DNA from: Methanobrevibacter ruminantium
Lineage (GTDB): Archaea > Methanobacteriota > Methanobacteria > Methanobacteriales > Methanobacteriaceae
Assembly: GCF_016294135.1 (NCBI RefSeq)
Contig: NZ_JAEDCO010000012.1
Coordinates: 1-43,956, forward strand
DNA: 43,956 nucleotides
Reading direction: 5' to 3'
Shown here piece after piece: positions 10,901 through 18,235 of this stretch. The first letter of the stretch is position 1. Each line of letters opens with the position of its first letter. The position numbers were made by a program, and so were the translations under genes. Below the pieces are notes generated by a model that was not told the DNA's origin, searched no databases, and saw only the letters and a list, made by a program, of their open reading frames with translations.

Positions 10901-11863
10901 AGATTGACTGATTCGGATGGAAATCCTATAAGTGGAAGAGAGATTATCTATACTTTAAACAATATCACTGATACTCTTGTAACTGATGAAAACGGTGAAG
11001 CTTCTGTCTACATTAATTTGAATACTGGAGTTTTTGCTTTTGAAATAAGATATGCTGGAGAGAAAGTTTATCTAAGCTCATCCAATTCATCTCTCATCAA
11101 TGTAAAATCAAGCATTAATCTTCCTTCCAGCAATTACACTTACGGATCAAAATATATCGTAAGCCTATTGGATAAGAATTCCAATCCTTTAGCTAATCAG
11201 ACTGTAACAATTGTCTTTGCAGGCAAAACTTACAATTTAAATACAGATAGCAATGGAAGAATCATCATAAACAACACACTTAAACCTGGAACTTACAAGG
11301 TTACAATTAAGAATCCTGTCACATTAGAGGAGAAAAACCAAACTATCAAAGTTCTCAAGAGAATTACTGAAAATAAGAATTTGGTAATGTATTATGGAGC
11401 AGGCTCCAGCTATAAGGTTAGGGTTTATGATGACTATGGCAGAATTGCAAAGAATGTCACTGTAAAGTTCACAATTAACGGCAAAACCTACAGCAGAAGA
11501 ACTAACAGTAATGGATATGCTTACTTGAAAATAAGCCTAAAACCTAAAAAATACGCTATTTCCGCTAGTTATAAAGGATTTGTTGTAAAGAATAATGTTA
11601 CTGTAAAATCCACTGTAATTACAAAGAATATTACTAAGAAGAAAGCTAAAACTATCAAGTTTACTGCTAAATTGGTCAATTCCAAAGGAAAGATCTTGAA
11701 ATACAAGTACATTAAATTCAAGTTCAAGTCTAAAATATACAAAAGAAAGACCAATTCTAAAGGAATAGCTACATTAAGCCTTAAAAACTTGAAAAGAGGT
11801 AAATACACTATTTATTCTACATATGGAAAATTAACTATTAAGAATACTATTAGAATTAAATAG
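7931..11863 (+). CDS. Secreted surface protein with beta-helix, papain-like peptidase, lectin-like and Ig-like domains
   Basis: This intact paralogue of the preceding gene starts 31 bases after it. I choose the TTG at 7931, preceded by GGGTGA at 7921-7926 with a 4-base spacer, giving 1,310 residues; a TTG at 7919 would lie before that site. Domains: signal peptide (1-27, PASFAADN), acidic spacer, beta-helix repeats with GGAIY motifs (about 85-320), C1 papain-like peptidase (about 355-610) with Cys in GGNCWAFATMAS (near 381), His in CDHAVSIVGWDDN (near 558) and Asn in VKNSWGDWGKN (near 584), lectin-like domain (about 625-780), then Ig-like modules. The last 220 residues are rich in Lys and Tyr. 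The protein should be exported and held at the cell surface; the basic tail may bind the acidic wall (inference). It may act as an adhesin with proteolytic activity. Confidence 0.9.
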   Translation: MLKKKFNGIIILSIILSLLVIIPASFAADNVASIDDTIMIDDSIDDVLISDSADSDLIAGEGEDIPEEEPKMDIYFNSNALDDNGNGSIDNPYKTFSDDRIMENSILHFASGIYDYTPYSTNMFNVSIYGQDSSNTIINGIDGYHRFDFYENFNIENISFVNIQFMGMGSLLNASNVNFYNTTALELDNSGTSCGGAIYCFGNDNAVILNNCSFYNNYALYGGAIFSNGGNVSISNCNFINNTGRYYGGAIYQLYGNLSLTSSAFDKNNANDGGAVFIFSKNGFLIESNNFTNKIANNSAGAVYTFYNQNYTIFNNFYQNNSAREYNDTYEKSDFIIIADNYTFYRAVLNDDDIDTLPSYYNLADYGLVGTVKNQGSGGNCWAFATMASLESAVLKAIYDMNRSGLIYNYSEYEDILELLNSGENLTDLMDFSEENMKNLAALYSPYGWNMATNSGGYDDTGVGYLISWLGPIYEVDDIYSPRSILSPVLNSFMHVQNVVYLKRDDYTDNDMIKQAIMDYGAVFTSVRMKDENRNPLYVNSPEIGYYLYYNGTNRTCDHAVSIVGWDDNIEIPGAPDKGAWIVKNSWGDWGKNHGYFYVSYYDVCCPKIGLTDACFAIVLNDSIKYDKNYQYDIAKTDYFFNTTDTVWYKNIFTATDNEYLSAVSTYFEKPSNWELSVYVNDALKSTKSGFSNPGYWTIDLFEHVPLNVGDIFEVVFKINVTGDAGFPISEKVSLNNEFYKEAISFVSYDGVNWEDLYDLEWNGYEKHNYSSQVACIKAFTVFDVINTTTSLNFVYDIENSLNALEDYESKTVNIISYVLNQYGNPVNCGKVIFNISGEFVSVNVSNGVAKLTREFNKGIYQVSADFSACGYASSSDSSNINIKLNLNMTAEISIDLDTAIVNINLTKPINDTVYIILDNESYNVSSINGSASINLTNRTLGLNNIRILLDDSIYECNEVVDSFTIEPKGTNIICSDLETVYNSAYEYKVRLTDSDGNPISGREIIYTLNNITDTLVTDENGEASVYINLNTGVFAFEIRYAGEKVYLSSSNSSLINVKSSINLPSSNYTYGSKYIVSLLDKNSNPLANQTVTIVFAGKTYNLNTDSNGRIIINNTLKPGTYKVTIKNPVTLEEKNQTIKVLKRITENKNLVMYYGAGSSYKVRVYDDYGRIAKNVTVKFTINGKTYSRRTNSNGYAYLKISLKPKKYAISASYKGFVVKNNVTVKSTVITKNITKKKAKTIKFTAKLVNSKGKILKYKYIKFKFKSKIYKRKTNSKGIATLSLKNLKRGKYTIYSTYGKLTIKNTIRIK

Positions 11864-12000
11864 TTAAAAATAGTTTTTTTCATATTACTTATTTTTTTTA
11901 AATAGCTGAAATAGGATTGAAATTAAAAATAGAAATATTATGAACTTTTTTTTTAAAAAATAGCAGAAATTAGAATTGAAATTTAAAAATAAAAATAGTA

Positions 12001-12022
12001 GTAGAGGATAAAAATCCACTAC
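12001..12022 (-). terminator. Hairpin after the SDR gene
   Basis: A stem of four plus four base pairs around one mismatch (12001-12009 with 12014-12022, loop aaaa) lies ten bases past the minus-strand SDR stop. On the minus strand it is followed by a T-rich stretch, so it is a likely terminator for that gene. It also separates the SDR from the convergent peptidase gene. Confidence 0.4.
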
Positions 12023-12032
12023 TTTAAAAAAC

Positions 12033-12795
12033 TTAACACTCAAATCCGCCGTCACATCTGATGATTTGACCGTCTACGAATTCAGATTCGTCAGAAGCAA
12101 GGAATAATGCTAATGCAGCAATATCTTCTCCTTGACCTACTCTTTTCATAGGTGCTCCGTCAACCATCATTTGTAATGCTTCTACTCCACCAATACTATC
12201 TACCATAGCGGTGTGGATAGCACCAGGAGCAATACCGTTACATCTTATTTCAGGACCAAGTTCGAATGCCATGGATTTGGTAAGACCTGCAATAGCGTGT
12301 TTGGATGAGATGTAACCTACAAATCCGAAGTGTGCAGCGTAGGATGCTACTGAACAAGTGTTGATTACAACACATTTTCCTTTTTCTTTCATTACAGGAG
12401 CTACTAATTGGGTTAAGTATAATGGAGCGTATACGTCAACTGCAAATAATTTGTCCCATTCTTCTTTGGTAATGTCTAAGAGAGGAGTTACACTTAAAAG
12501 CCCTGCATTGTTGAATAAAATGTCTACAGTACCATATTTTTCCATGGTGCGTCAAAGATCTTTTTAATGTCGTCAACATTAGCCATATCTGCAATTACTG
12601 CAAATGCTTCTCCACCAGCTGCTACAATGTCATCTACTACAGCTTGTGCTCTTTCTTCGTTTCTTCCAGTTACAACAACTTTTGCACCTTCTTCAGCATA
12701 TAATTTAGCTGTAGAACGGCCCATACCGGAGGTTGATCCAGTTACGATTGCTACTTTCCGTCTAGTTTACCCATTTTTTCGCCTTCTTTAATCAT
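12033..12795 (-). pseudogene. SDR-family oxidoreductase with two 1-nt frameshifts
   Basis: Three consecutive frames on the minus strand together make one short-chain dehydrogenase of about 250 residues. The N-terminus reads MGKLDGK, shifts near 12754 and continues as VAIVTGSTSGMGRSTA, the Rossmann TGxxxGxG motif. A second shift near 12546-12548 joins IKKIFDA to MEKYGTVDILFNNAG. The rest is intact: NNAG, the catalytic Ser in NTCSVAS, YISSK with the Tyr/Lys pair, and the C-terminal DGQIIRCDGGFEC. Both breaks are repaired by adding one base, so this is either a recent pseudogene or two base-call errors. Possible starts are ATG at 12795 and ATG at 12774. Substrate is not predictable; the gene follows an acyl-CoA-ligase-like gene on the same strand. 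Confidence 0.75.
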
Positions 12796-12814
12796 AAAAT
12801 CATATGATTTTATG
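12793..12814. promoter_or_regulatory. 22-bp perfect palindrome at the SDR start
   Basis: Bases 12793-12814 read the same on both strands, with half-site cataaaatcat. The palindrome contains the upstream candidate start codon of the SDR (ATG at 12795, minus strand) or lies in its leader if ATG at 12774 is used. Its length and uninterrupted symmetry fit the operator of a dimeric repressor. The rest of the gap from 12815 to 13105 is AT-rich with T-rich minus-strand stretches and shows nothing else. Confidence 0.45.
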
Positions 12815-13105
12815 TTTAATAGTATATTGAATAAAGTATTTAAATATTTTTAAATATTTCTAGAAATTGTTTAGTTTTTTTCACAATTATATAATATTTA
12901 ACCTAGTAATATTAATATTTTTTATTATTTTGTTCAATTTATTATTTTATTATTATCTAATCATATAGAAAAAATATAAAATATTTTACAAAATGAGAAA
13001 TATTAGAAGATTAAGTGTTAAAAAAAGATGTAAAAATGAAATTTTTTAGAAAAAAAGAAAAATATAAAATGTTGTTTTTAGATTAAAAAAAGAAAAAATG
13101 AGAAA

Positions 13106-14602
13106 TCATTCTTCTGGTTTAGTTGAATACATTTCTCTTAACTCTCTTCTAAGGAGTTTCCAGCCGTTTACCCTTGGAAGCTCATCCATGGTGAATATCT
13201 TTCTTGGGACCTTGTATCTTGCTAAATATTCCTTAGAGTATTCGACCAATCCATCTGGATCCTCTTCCTCTTTCCATACAACTGCAGCTACAGGAAGCTC
13301 TCCCCTATGGATGTCATCAATGCTGAAAATTGCAATCTCATCCACTTTCGGATATTTGATCAATGTTTCCTCAACTTCAGTTGGGTAGATTTTCCATCCG
13401 CTCATTACAATCATGTCTTTTTTCCTGTCTGTAATGAACAAACGTTCATCCTCATCGATGTAACCTATATCTCCAGTTAGGAACCAACCATCCTCAAGGA
13501 ATGATTCCTTGGTTTCCTTTTTCATTCCCCAATACCCTTTAGCTATTGCAGGGCCTCTAAGAGCAATTTCCCCATGTTCATAGTGGCCTAAGGAAATGCT
13601 TGGATCTTCTTCATCAACGATTTTAAGCTCAGAGAAGCATACGGGATGCCCAACGCTTTCATATCTGTCTGCTGTAGCATAGTCTTCAGGTCTGATTACA
13701 GTTCCGGTACCGATTACGATTGATTCGGAAAGGCCATATGCGTTAATGATTGGAATATTGTATTGTCCCATGAACTTTTTCCATATCTTTCTGTGCAATG
13801 GTCCACCTCCACTGATGATTTCCCTAACAGTAGCGAGGTTTTCCCTTTTTTCCTCTTCAAGGTTTGTCAATGTATGGATTACAGGAGGCATTCCAGATAA
13901 TACACTTACCTCTTCATCTTTACACAATTGGAGGTATTCGTTTATTTCAAAGAAGTCCATTGTAATTGTCAATGCTCCAGCTCTAAGTGCTGCAATTGCC
14001 CACATTATTCCTACGTGAGCCATTGGATAAATGCAGAGGAATGTGTCGTTTTCCTTGTATGTCAAAACATCACATGCATTGTGGATAGCTGTAAACCAGT
14101 TTCCATGGGTTAGCATTGATCCCTTTGGCTTTCCGGTTGTGCCTGAAGTGTATTGCAATTGGCATAAGTCATCCCATTCGGTTTCGCAAGCAGGTAGAAC
14201 ATCGCTTCCCTTAAAGCTTTCACAATCCTCTATTATGTAGGATTCTATGTTCAAGTCCTTTACGGTTTCATTTGCATCATCATCAGTGATTATCAATTTT
14301 GCATCAGAATCTGTAATCATATAGTTCAGTTCAGATGCAGTTAGTATCCTATTTGTTGGAATGGCTATTGCACCGATTCTCCATATTGCAAGGAGTGAAA
14401 ATAGGTACTCTGGAGAGTTATTCAAATAAATTAAAACTCTATCTCCCTTTTCAATGCCCTTAGACATTAAGCTTTGCCCTATTCCAGATACAATCTCCAA
14501 TACTTCAGTTGAATTGTATCTTAAGTTTCTGCTTGGACAGTAATAGACTTCCTTATCCAATCTGCGTGCATTAGCATCAATAAATGTGGTTATATTTAAC
14601 AT
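13106..14602 (-). CDS. AMP-forming acyl-CoA synthetase / ligase family protein
   Basis: This is a class I adenylate-forming enzyme of 498 residues, which activates a carboxylic acid with ATP to an acyl-AMP and usually passes it to CoA. The phosphate-binding loop YTSGTTGKPKGS is at residues 151-162, followed by the aromatic/AMP segment NAYGLSES, the hinge region WFLTGDIGYIDEDERLFITDRKKDMIVMSG and the C-terminal lid with a lysine in GWKLLRREL. Length and motifs fit fatty- or aryl-acyl-CoA synthetases; the substrate cannot be read from sequence. The ATG at 14602 has GAGG nine bases upstream. It lies 55 bases after the dehydrogenase gene and before the SDR on the same strand, suggesting a transcription unit. 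Confidence 0.9.
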   Translation of the reverse strand: MLNITTFIDANARRLDKEVYYCPSRNLRYNSTEVLEIVSGIGQSLMSKGIEKGDRVLIYLNNSPEYLFSLLAIWRIGAIAIPTNRILTASELNYMITDSDAKLIITDDDANETVKDLNIESYIIEDCESFKGSDVLPACETEWDDLCQLQYTSGTTGKPKGSMLTHGNWFTAIHNACDVLTYKENDTFLCIYPMAHVGIMWAIAALRAGALTITMDFFEINEYLQLCKDEEVSVLSGMPPVIHTLTNLEEEKRENLATVREIISGGGPLHRKIWKKFMGQYNIPIINAYGLSESIVIGTGTVIRPEDYATADRYESVGHPVCFSELKIVDEEDPSISLGHYEHGEIALRGPAIAKGYWGMKKETKESFLEDGWFLTGDIGYIDEDERLFITDRKKDMIVMSGWKIYPTEVEETLIKYPKVDEIAIFSIDDIHRGELPVAAVVWKEEEDPDGLVEYSKEYLARYKVPRKIFTMDELPRVNGWKLLRRELREMYSTKPEE

Positions 14603-14657
14603 GTTTTGCCTCTTTATTCATTCTCCTTTATCCATAATTGATTATCATAAATCTTTT

Positions 14658-15662
14658 TTAAATTAAATCCTTGATTTCTCTAATAACTTCATTTGCAATA
14701 TCCATGGTCTTGTCTGTTCCACCTAAATCCGGTGTTTTCACTTTTCCCTTTTCCAAGACATTTTCACAGGCGGTTCTGACCTTTTCTGCCCAGTAATCCT
14801 CATTCAAGTATTCAAGCATCATTGAAACAGAGAGTATCATGGCTATTGGGTTTGAAATGTTGTCTCCTGCAATGTCTGGTGCAGATCCATGAACCGGTTC
14901 AAACAATCCATGCTTGTCTCCAACATTTCCCGAAGGAGCAAGTCCCAATCCTCCGACAAGACCTGCGGAAGCATCTGATAATATGTCTCCAAAGAGATTG
15001 CTTGTAACGATCACATCGAATTCCTGTGGCTTTGTCAAGAGATACATTGCAGTTGCATCAACGTAATAATCATTGGCTTTTATGTTTGGGTAGTCTTTAG
15101 CCACTTTAAAGAATGACTCCTTAAAGACACCATCAGTCTTTTTCAATACATTTGCCTTATGAACACAGGTTACAGACTCCTTCTTTAGATGTATTGCTTG
15201 CTCAAAAGCAAGTTTTGATATTCTTTCGCTTGCCTTTCTGGTGATTATCCTTTGAGCTATTGCCTTCTCTTCACTTTCATCAATTGTTTCATTGCCTGAG
15301 TATAATCCTTCAGTGTTTTCTCGTACAATGAGAAAATCCAAGTCATCAAAAAGGCAGTTTATGCCCTTGAATGATTTGATAGGCCTTAAATTTGCATAAG
15401 TGTCAAGCTCTTGTCTAAGTGTAATGATTGGACTTTTTTGACCTGGTGTTGAAGTGATTGCACCAAAAAGGGTTGCTTTTGCATTTCTTGCTATTTTGAT
15501 TGTTTCTTCAGGGATTGTTGTTCCATTCTTGTCATAGCATTCCCTTCCGGCTTCCGCTTCAATGAAATCGAAGTTCAAATCCAAAGATTCTAAAACAGCC
15601 ACTCCTGCTTCTGTAACTTCCTTTCCTATGCCGTCTCCATCTATTCTTGCTATTTTTATCAT
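14658..15662 (-). CDS. Isopropylmalate/homoisocitrate dehydrogenase family protein (LeuB or AksF)
   Basis: The 334-residue protein is an NAD(P)-dependent beta-decarboxylating dehydrogenase. Motifs seen are IARIDGDGIGKEV, SPIITLRQELDTYANLRP with the substrate-binding arginines, IVRENTEGLYSG, the catalytic Lys in HKANVLKKTDG, the metal-binding aspartates in TSNLFGDILSDASAG and the nucleotide site EPVHGSAPDIAG. Methanogens carry two such paralogues: LeuB for leucine synthesis and AksF for the 2-oxosuberate chain of coenzyme B. The segment ITSTPGQKSPIITLR resembles what I recall of Methanocaldococcus AksF more than LeuB, so I lean to AksF, but the rest is intermediate. No other leu or aks gene is in the window. 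Confidence 0.85.
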   Translation of the reverse strand: MIKIARIDGDGIGKEVTEAGVAVLESLDLNFDFIEAEAGRECYDKNGTTIPEETIKIARNAKATLFGAITSTPGQKSPIITLRQELDTYANLRPIKSFKGINCLFDDLDFLIVRENTEGLYSGNETIDESEEKAIAQRIITRKASERISKLAFEQAIHLKKESVTCVHKANVLKKTDGVFKESFFKVAKDYPNIKANDYYVDATAMYLLTKPQEFDVIVTSNLFGDILSDASAGLVGGLGLAPSGNVGDKHGLFEPVHGSAPDIAGDNISNPIAMILSVSMMLEYLNEDYWAEKVRTACENVLEKGKVKTPDLGGTDKTMDIANEVIREIKDLI

Positions 15663-16000
15663 GATTGCATAATCCTTAAATTTTTTGAATTAATTTATTA
15701 ATTTTTAATCATAAATTTTTAATAATTTTATAAATATTTATATATTATTTTATGTTTTTTATATTATAATCTTTTTCAATTTTAACCCTTAATGTATATT
15801 TTTGTACATTGTTGTCTTTATAGATTTAATGTTCATTTGTATATTTTGATATTGTTCGTATAAAGTCGAAATATTTATATACTTGTAAATTATAATAATA
15901 ATTAAGTACATTTAACTCTATAATAAAATTAAGGCAATTCATTTGTTTGTATTTGGTGAATTAAATTAAATTTTTATAATTATTTTAGGATGGTAATAAT
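15663..16000. promoter_or_regulatory. Divergent intergenic region with a TATA promoter and a dyad
   Basis: This gap separates the dehydrogenase (minus) from the HEAT-repeat gene (plus). A convincing archaeal promoter faces the latter: BRE-like cgaaa at 15867-15871 followed by TATA-like tatttatata to about 15881, roughly 120 bases before the ATG. A symmetrical element, aatgta (15791-15796) with tacatt (15805-15810), lies between the two genes and could bind a regulator of either. Nothing else is recognised. Confidence 0.5.
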
Positions 16001-16468
16001 ATGGAAAAATCTATTGATGATCTTATATTGGATTTAAAGGATTCTGATGATTTTGTAAGAGAAGAAGCAATAGGCATGCTTGAACTTAAAGGTGAAGAAG
16101 CAGTTGAACCGCTTATTGCCGCTTTAGATGAAAGAAACAAAGACATTAAAATCGGTGCAGCTCAAATCTTAGCAGCTATTGGTGATAAAAGAGCTATTCC
16201 TGCACTTGTAAAGACTTTAGGCGACAGAAACAAATTGGTAAGAAGAGAAGCTTCCACAGCTTTAACCACTATGGGTGATGAAGCTATCGAACCTGTCCTT
16301 GCAGAATTGGATAATCCTAAATGGAGAGTCAGAGGTGCAGCTTGCTGGATCTTAGGTGCACTTGACGCTAAGGAAGCTCTTCCAAAACTCGAAGAATTAT
16401 TAAATGATGAAAGCTCTTTTGTACAATACGGTGCAAAAGATGCAATTCACAGATTAAAAGATGAATAA
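16001..16468 (+). CDS. HEAT-repeat protein
   Basis: Almost the whole 155-residue protein is made of about five alpha-helical HEAT (PBS-lyase-type) repeats, each around 31 residues, with recurring segments such as VREEAIGMLEL, AVEPLIAALDE, KIGAAQILAAIGDKRAIPALVKTLGD and VRREASTALTTMGDEAIEPVL. Such proteins serve as scaffolds for protein or nucleic-acid contacts; no catalytic residues are present, so the name describes fold only. The ATG at 16001 follows AGGATGGT and a spacer. It has its own strong TATA promoter and is followed by T-rich sequence, so it is probably a single-gene transcript and may be well expressed. Confidence 0.9.
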   Translation: MEKSIDDLILDLKDSDDFVREEAIGMLELKGEEAVEPLIAALDERNKDIKIGAAQILAAIGDKRAIPALVKTLGDRNKLVRREASTALTTMGDEAIEPVLAELDNPKWRVRGAACWILGALDAKEALPKLEELLNDESSFVQYGAKDAIHRLKDE

Positions 16469-16670
16469 TTGATTTATTCATTTTTTATCTTTTTTTACTT
16501 TTTCTTACTATTTTTAACTCTTTTTTATTATATCTCACTTTTAAATTATATTTCACTCTATTTTTTTAAGATTTTACTTTTCAACTGCTGTCTATAAGTT
16601 TATTTATAATGTTTAACATAATATAATTAAATCAAGAAAAAGAATATTTTTTAAAAATAGGGTTTTACTT

Positions 16671-17126
16671 ATGATTACAATTACAAAAGCTGAAGAAGAA
16701 GTTTTAAATCAGATTAAATCATATCAAGAGGAAAAAATAGATGTTTCCATCATCAAAGATGATATGGGCATTTATGAGCATGACCTTAATGATCTTTTGA
16801 AAAGCTTGAAGTCTAAAGGATTGGTGTTCTATAACGGCTCTACAGTTCAATTGAAGGAAGTTGATGCAACAATAAACACTGTAGATTCAAAAGAGGATGT
16901 GATAAATGCTGAATTGAACCAAAAGGAAAAGGCATCCTTTGAAATTATCAAGTCTTTAGCAGATGAAAATGGCTTTGTTTCAAGATATGAAATTGAAGGA
17001 AATCTTTTGTATGGTGATTTGAAACTGACTGACTTTAGAATGTATCATATTCTATTGTCTCTAGAAAATAAGGGGCTTATTAAAGCTGTTTATAGGAAAA
17101 ATGGAGATTATTATAAGATTTTATAA
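16671..17126 (+). CDS. Protein with two winged-helix-like segments, unknown function
   Basis: The 151-residue product has two similar halves. Residues 1-62 (TKAEEEVLNQIKSYQEE to GLVFYNGSTVQLKE) and 82-151 (QKEKASFEIIKSLADENG to GLIKAVYRKNGDYYKIL) each show three helices followed by a beta hairpin, the layout of winged-helix DNA-binding domains. The second half resembles MarR- or PadR-like folds in outline only. No effector or metal site is evident. It could be a small regulator or a structural adaptor. The start ATG at 16671 follows AGGG nine bases upstream. It converges on the hydrolase gene, with T-rich repeats between them. Confidence 0.7.
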   Translation: MITITKAEEEVLNQIKSYQEEKIDVSIIKDDMGIYEHDLNDLLKSLKSKGLVFYNGSTVQLKEVDATINTVDSKEDVINAELNQKEKASFEIIKSLADENGFVSRYEIEGNLLYGDLKLTDFRMYHILLSLENKGLIKAVYRKNGDYYKIL

Positions 17127-17134
17127 TAATTGAA

Positions 17135-17205
17135 TCCCTTGCTTTTTTTCACTTTTTTAGTTTTTTTAGTTTTTTTATTCTTTTTATTCTTTTTATTTTT
17201 TATCC
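17135..17205. terminator. T-rich tract between convergent genes
   Basis: The short interval between the winged-helix-like gene (ends 17126) and the minus-strand hydrolase (ends 17200) is composed of T runs separated by ag or c, including short tandem units such as ttttttag and ttctttttatt. This fits the U-rich terminators used by archaea, here for the plus-strand gene. No clear hairpin is seen. Confidence 0.4.
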
Positions 17206-17991
17206 TATTTTTAACATAAAATCATTAATGATATTCAGTAATTTTTCAATGTTTCTGCCAATCAATATATTGTGTTTTGTTTTTTCAAGGACAATCAATT
17301 CGCAATCCCTTATGTTGTCGCTTATTTTTCTTTGAATATCCAAAGTGGTTAAATTGTCCTCTTCTCCGGCAATAACGAGTGTAGGAACATTTATTTCATT
17401 TAACCTATCTGTAAGGTTAAATCCATATCCTGCATTGATTCCCTTTTTGATTCCTTCAAGATTTGCAGTTTTTGCAGCTTCGAACTTAACGTTTTCCAGG
17501 AGTTCCTTATGCTCTTCAAGCATATCATCAGTTAATGTGTAAGGCAAGATTGTATCGAAGAATTCAACGAATCCTTGATCTATTGCATTGTCAAAGTCAT
17601 TAAAAATCTTTTTCAAGTTTTCGTCATGTTCCGGAAAGCTTGACATGACAACAAGCCCATTGACCATTTCAGGATGATTTACAGCCAAGTCCAATATGAT
17701 ATTTCCACCTAATGAAAGCCCTACAAAAACAGCATTTTCTATATTTAATGCCTTTAGCAATTGGTATAAATCTTCTTGATACAAGTTTATTGTAGTGTTT
17801 TTATCATCATCAGAGGATTCTCCATGGCCTCTTAAGTCATAAATCAATGTTTGATAATCATTCTTTAGGTTTTCGCTTAGCACTTTCCAATAAGCTAAGC
17901 TATCAGATAATCCATGAACAAAAACAATGGTTTTTCCTTCCCCTTCAAGTTCATAATTAATATTAAGGTCATTAATGGTCTTTTTAGTCAT
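17200..17991 (-). CDS. Alpha/beta hydrolase
   Basis: This 263-residue protein has the complete alpha/beta-hydrolase pattern: oxyanion segment FVHGLSDS, the strand YDLRGHGESSDD, the nucleophile elbow GLSLGGN with its serine, a lid region (about residues 125-190), the acidic residue in LVIAGEEDNLT and the catalytic His in KTKHNIL near the C-terminus. Members are esterases, lipases, peroxidases or C-C hydrolases, and the substrate cannot be inferred. The ATG at 17991 is preferred over an in-frame TTG at 17997. It is divergent from the nikR gene and not clearly part of an operon. Confidence 0.88.
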   Translation of the reverse strand: MTKKTINDLNINYELEGEGKTIVFVHGLSDSLAYWKVLSENLKNDYQTLIYDLRGHGESSDDDKNTTINLYQEDLYQLLKALNIENAVFVGLSLGGNIILDLAVNHPEMVNGLVVMSSFPEHDENLKKIFNDFDNAIDQGFVEFFDTILPYTLTDDMLEEHKELLENVKFEAAKTANLEGIKKGINAGYGFNLTDRLNEINVPTLVIAGEEDNLTTLDIQRKISDNIRDCELIVLEKTKHNILIGRNIEKLLNIINDFMLKIG

Positions 17992-18112
17992 AATCAATCA
18001 TTTATTTTAAGTTTAATATAATATTTTTTATTGAATGCATTAAGTATTCAAATCAATTTTAATTACTTAACTAAATTTAATATTTTATTGGAAATTTGTA
18101 TTATTTTTAGTA

Positions 18113-18204
18113 ATATTTATATTATAGAAAGTAATAAAATAGTAATAGTTAATAATAATGGTGTGTTTTTTACTATATTTTTAATAAATGGTAATTATTA
18201 TTAA
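18113..18204 (+). promoter_or_regulatory. nikR leader: TATA box and 11-bp inverted repeat
   Basis: A TATA-like aatatttatatta begins near 18112. Downstream of it, and upstream of the nikR ATG, ttaataataat (18149-18159) and attattattaa (18194-18204) form a perfect 11-bp inverted repeat separated by 34 nt. NikR proteins often bind inverted AT-rich half-sites and regulate themselves, but this spacing is longer than known NikR operators, so self-regulation is only a possibility. Confidence 0.35.
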
Positions 18205-18235
18205 ATATTTGTATTGTAGTTTTAGGTGTTTAATT

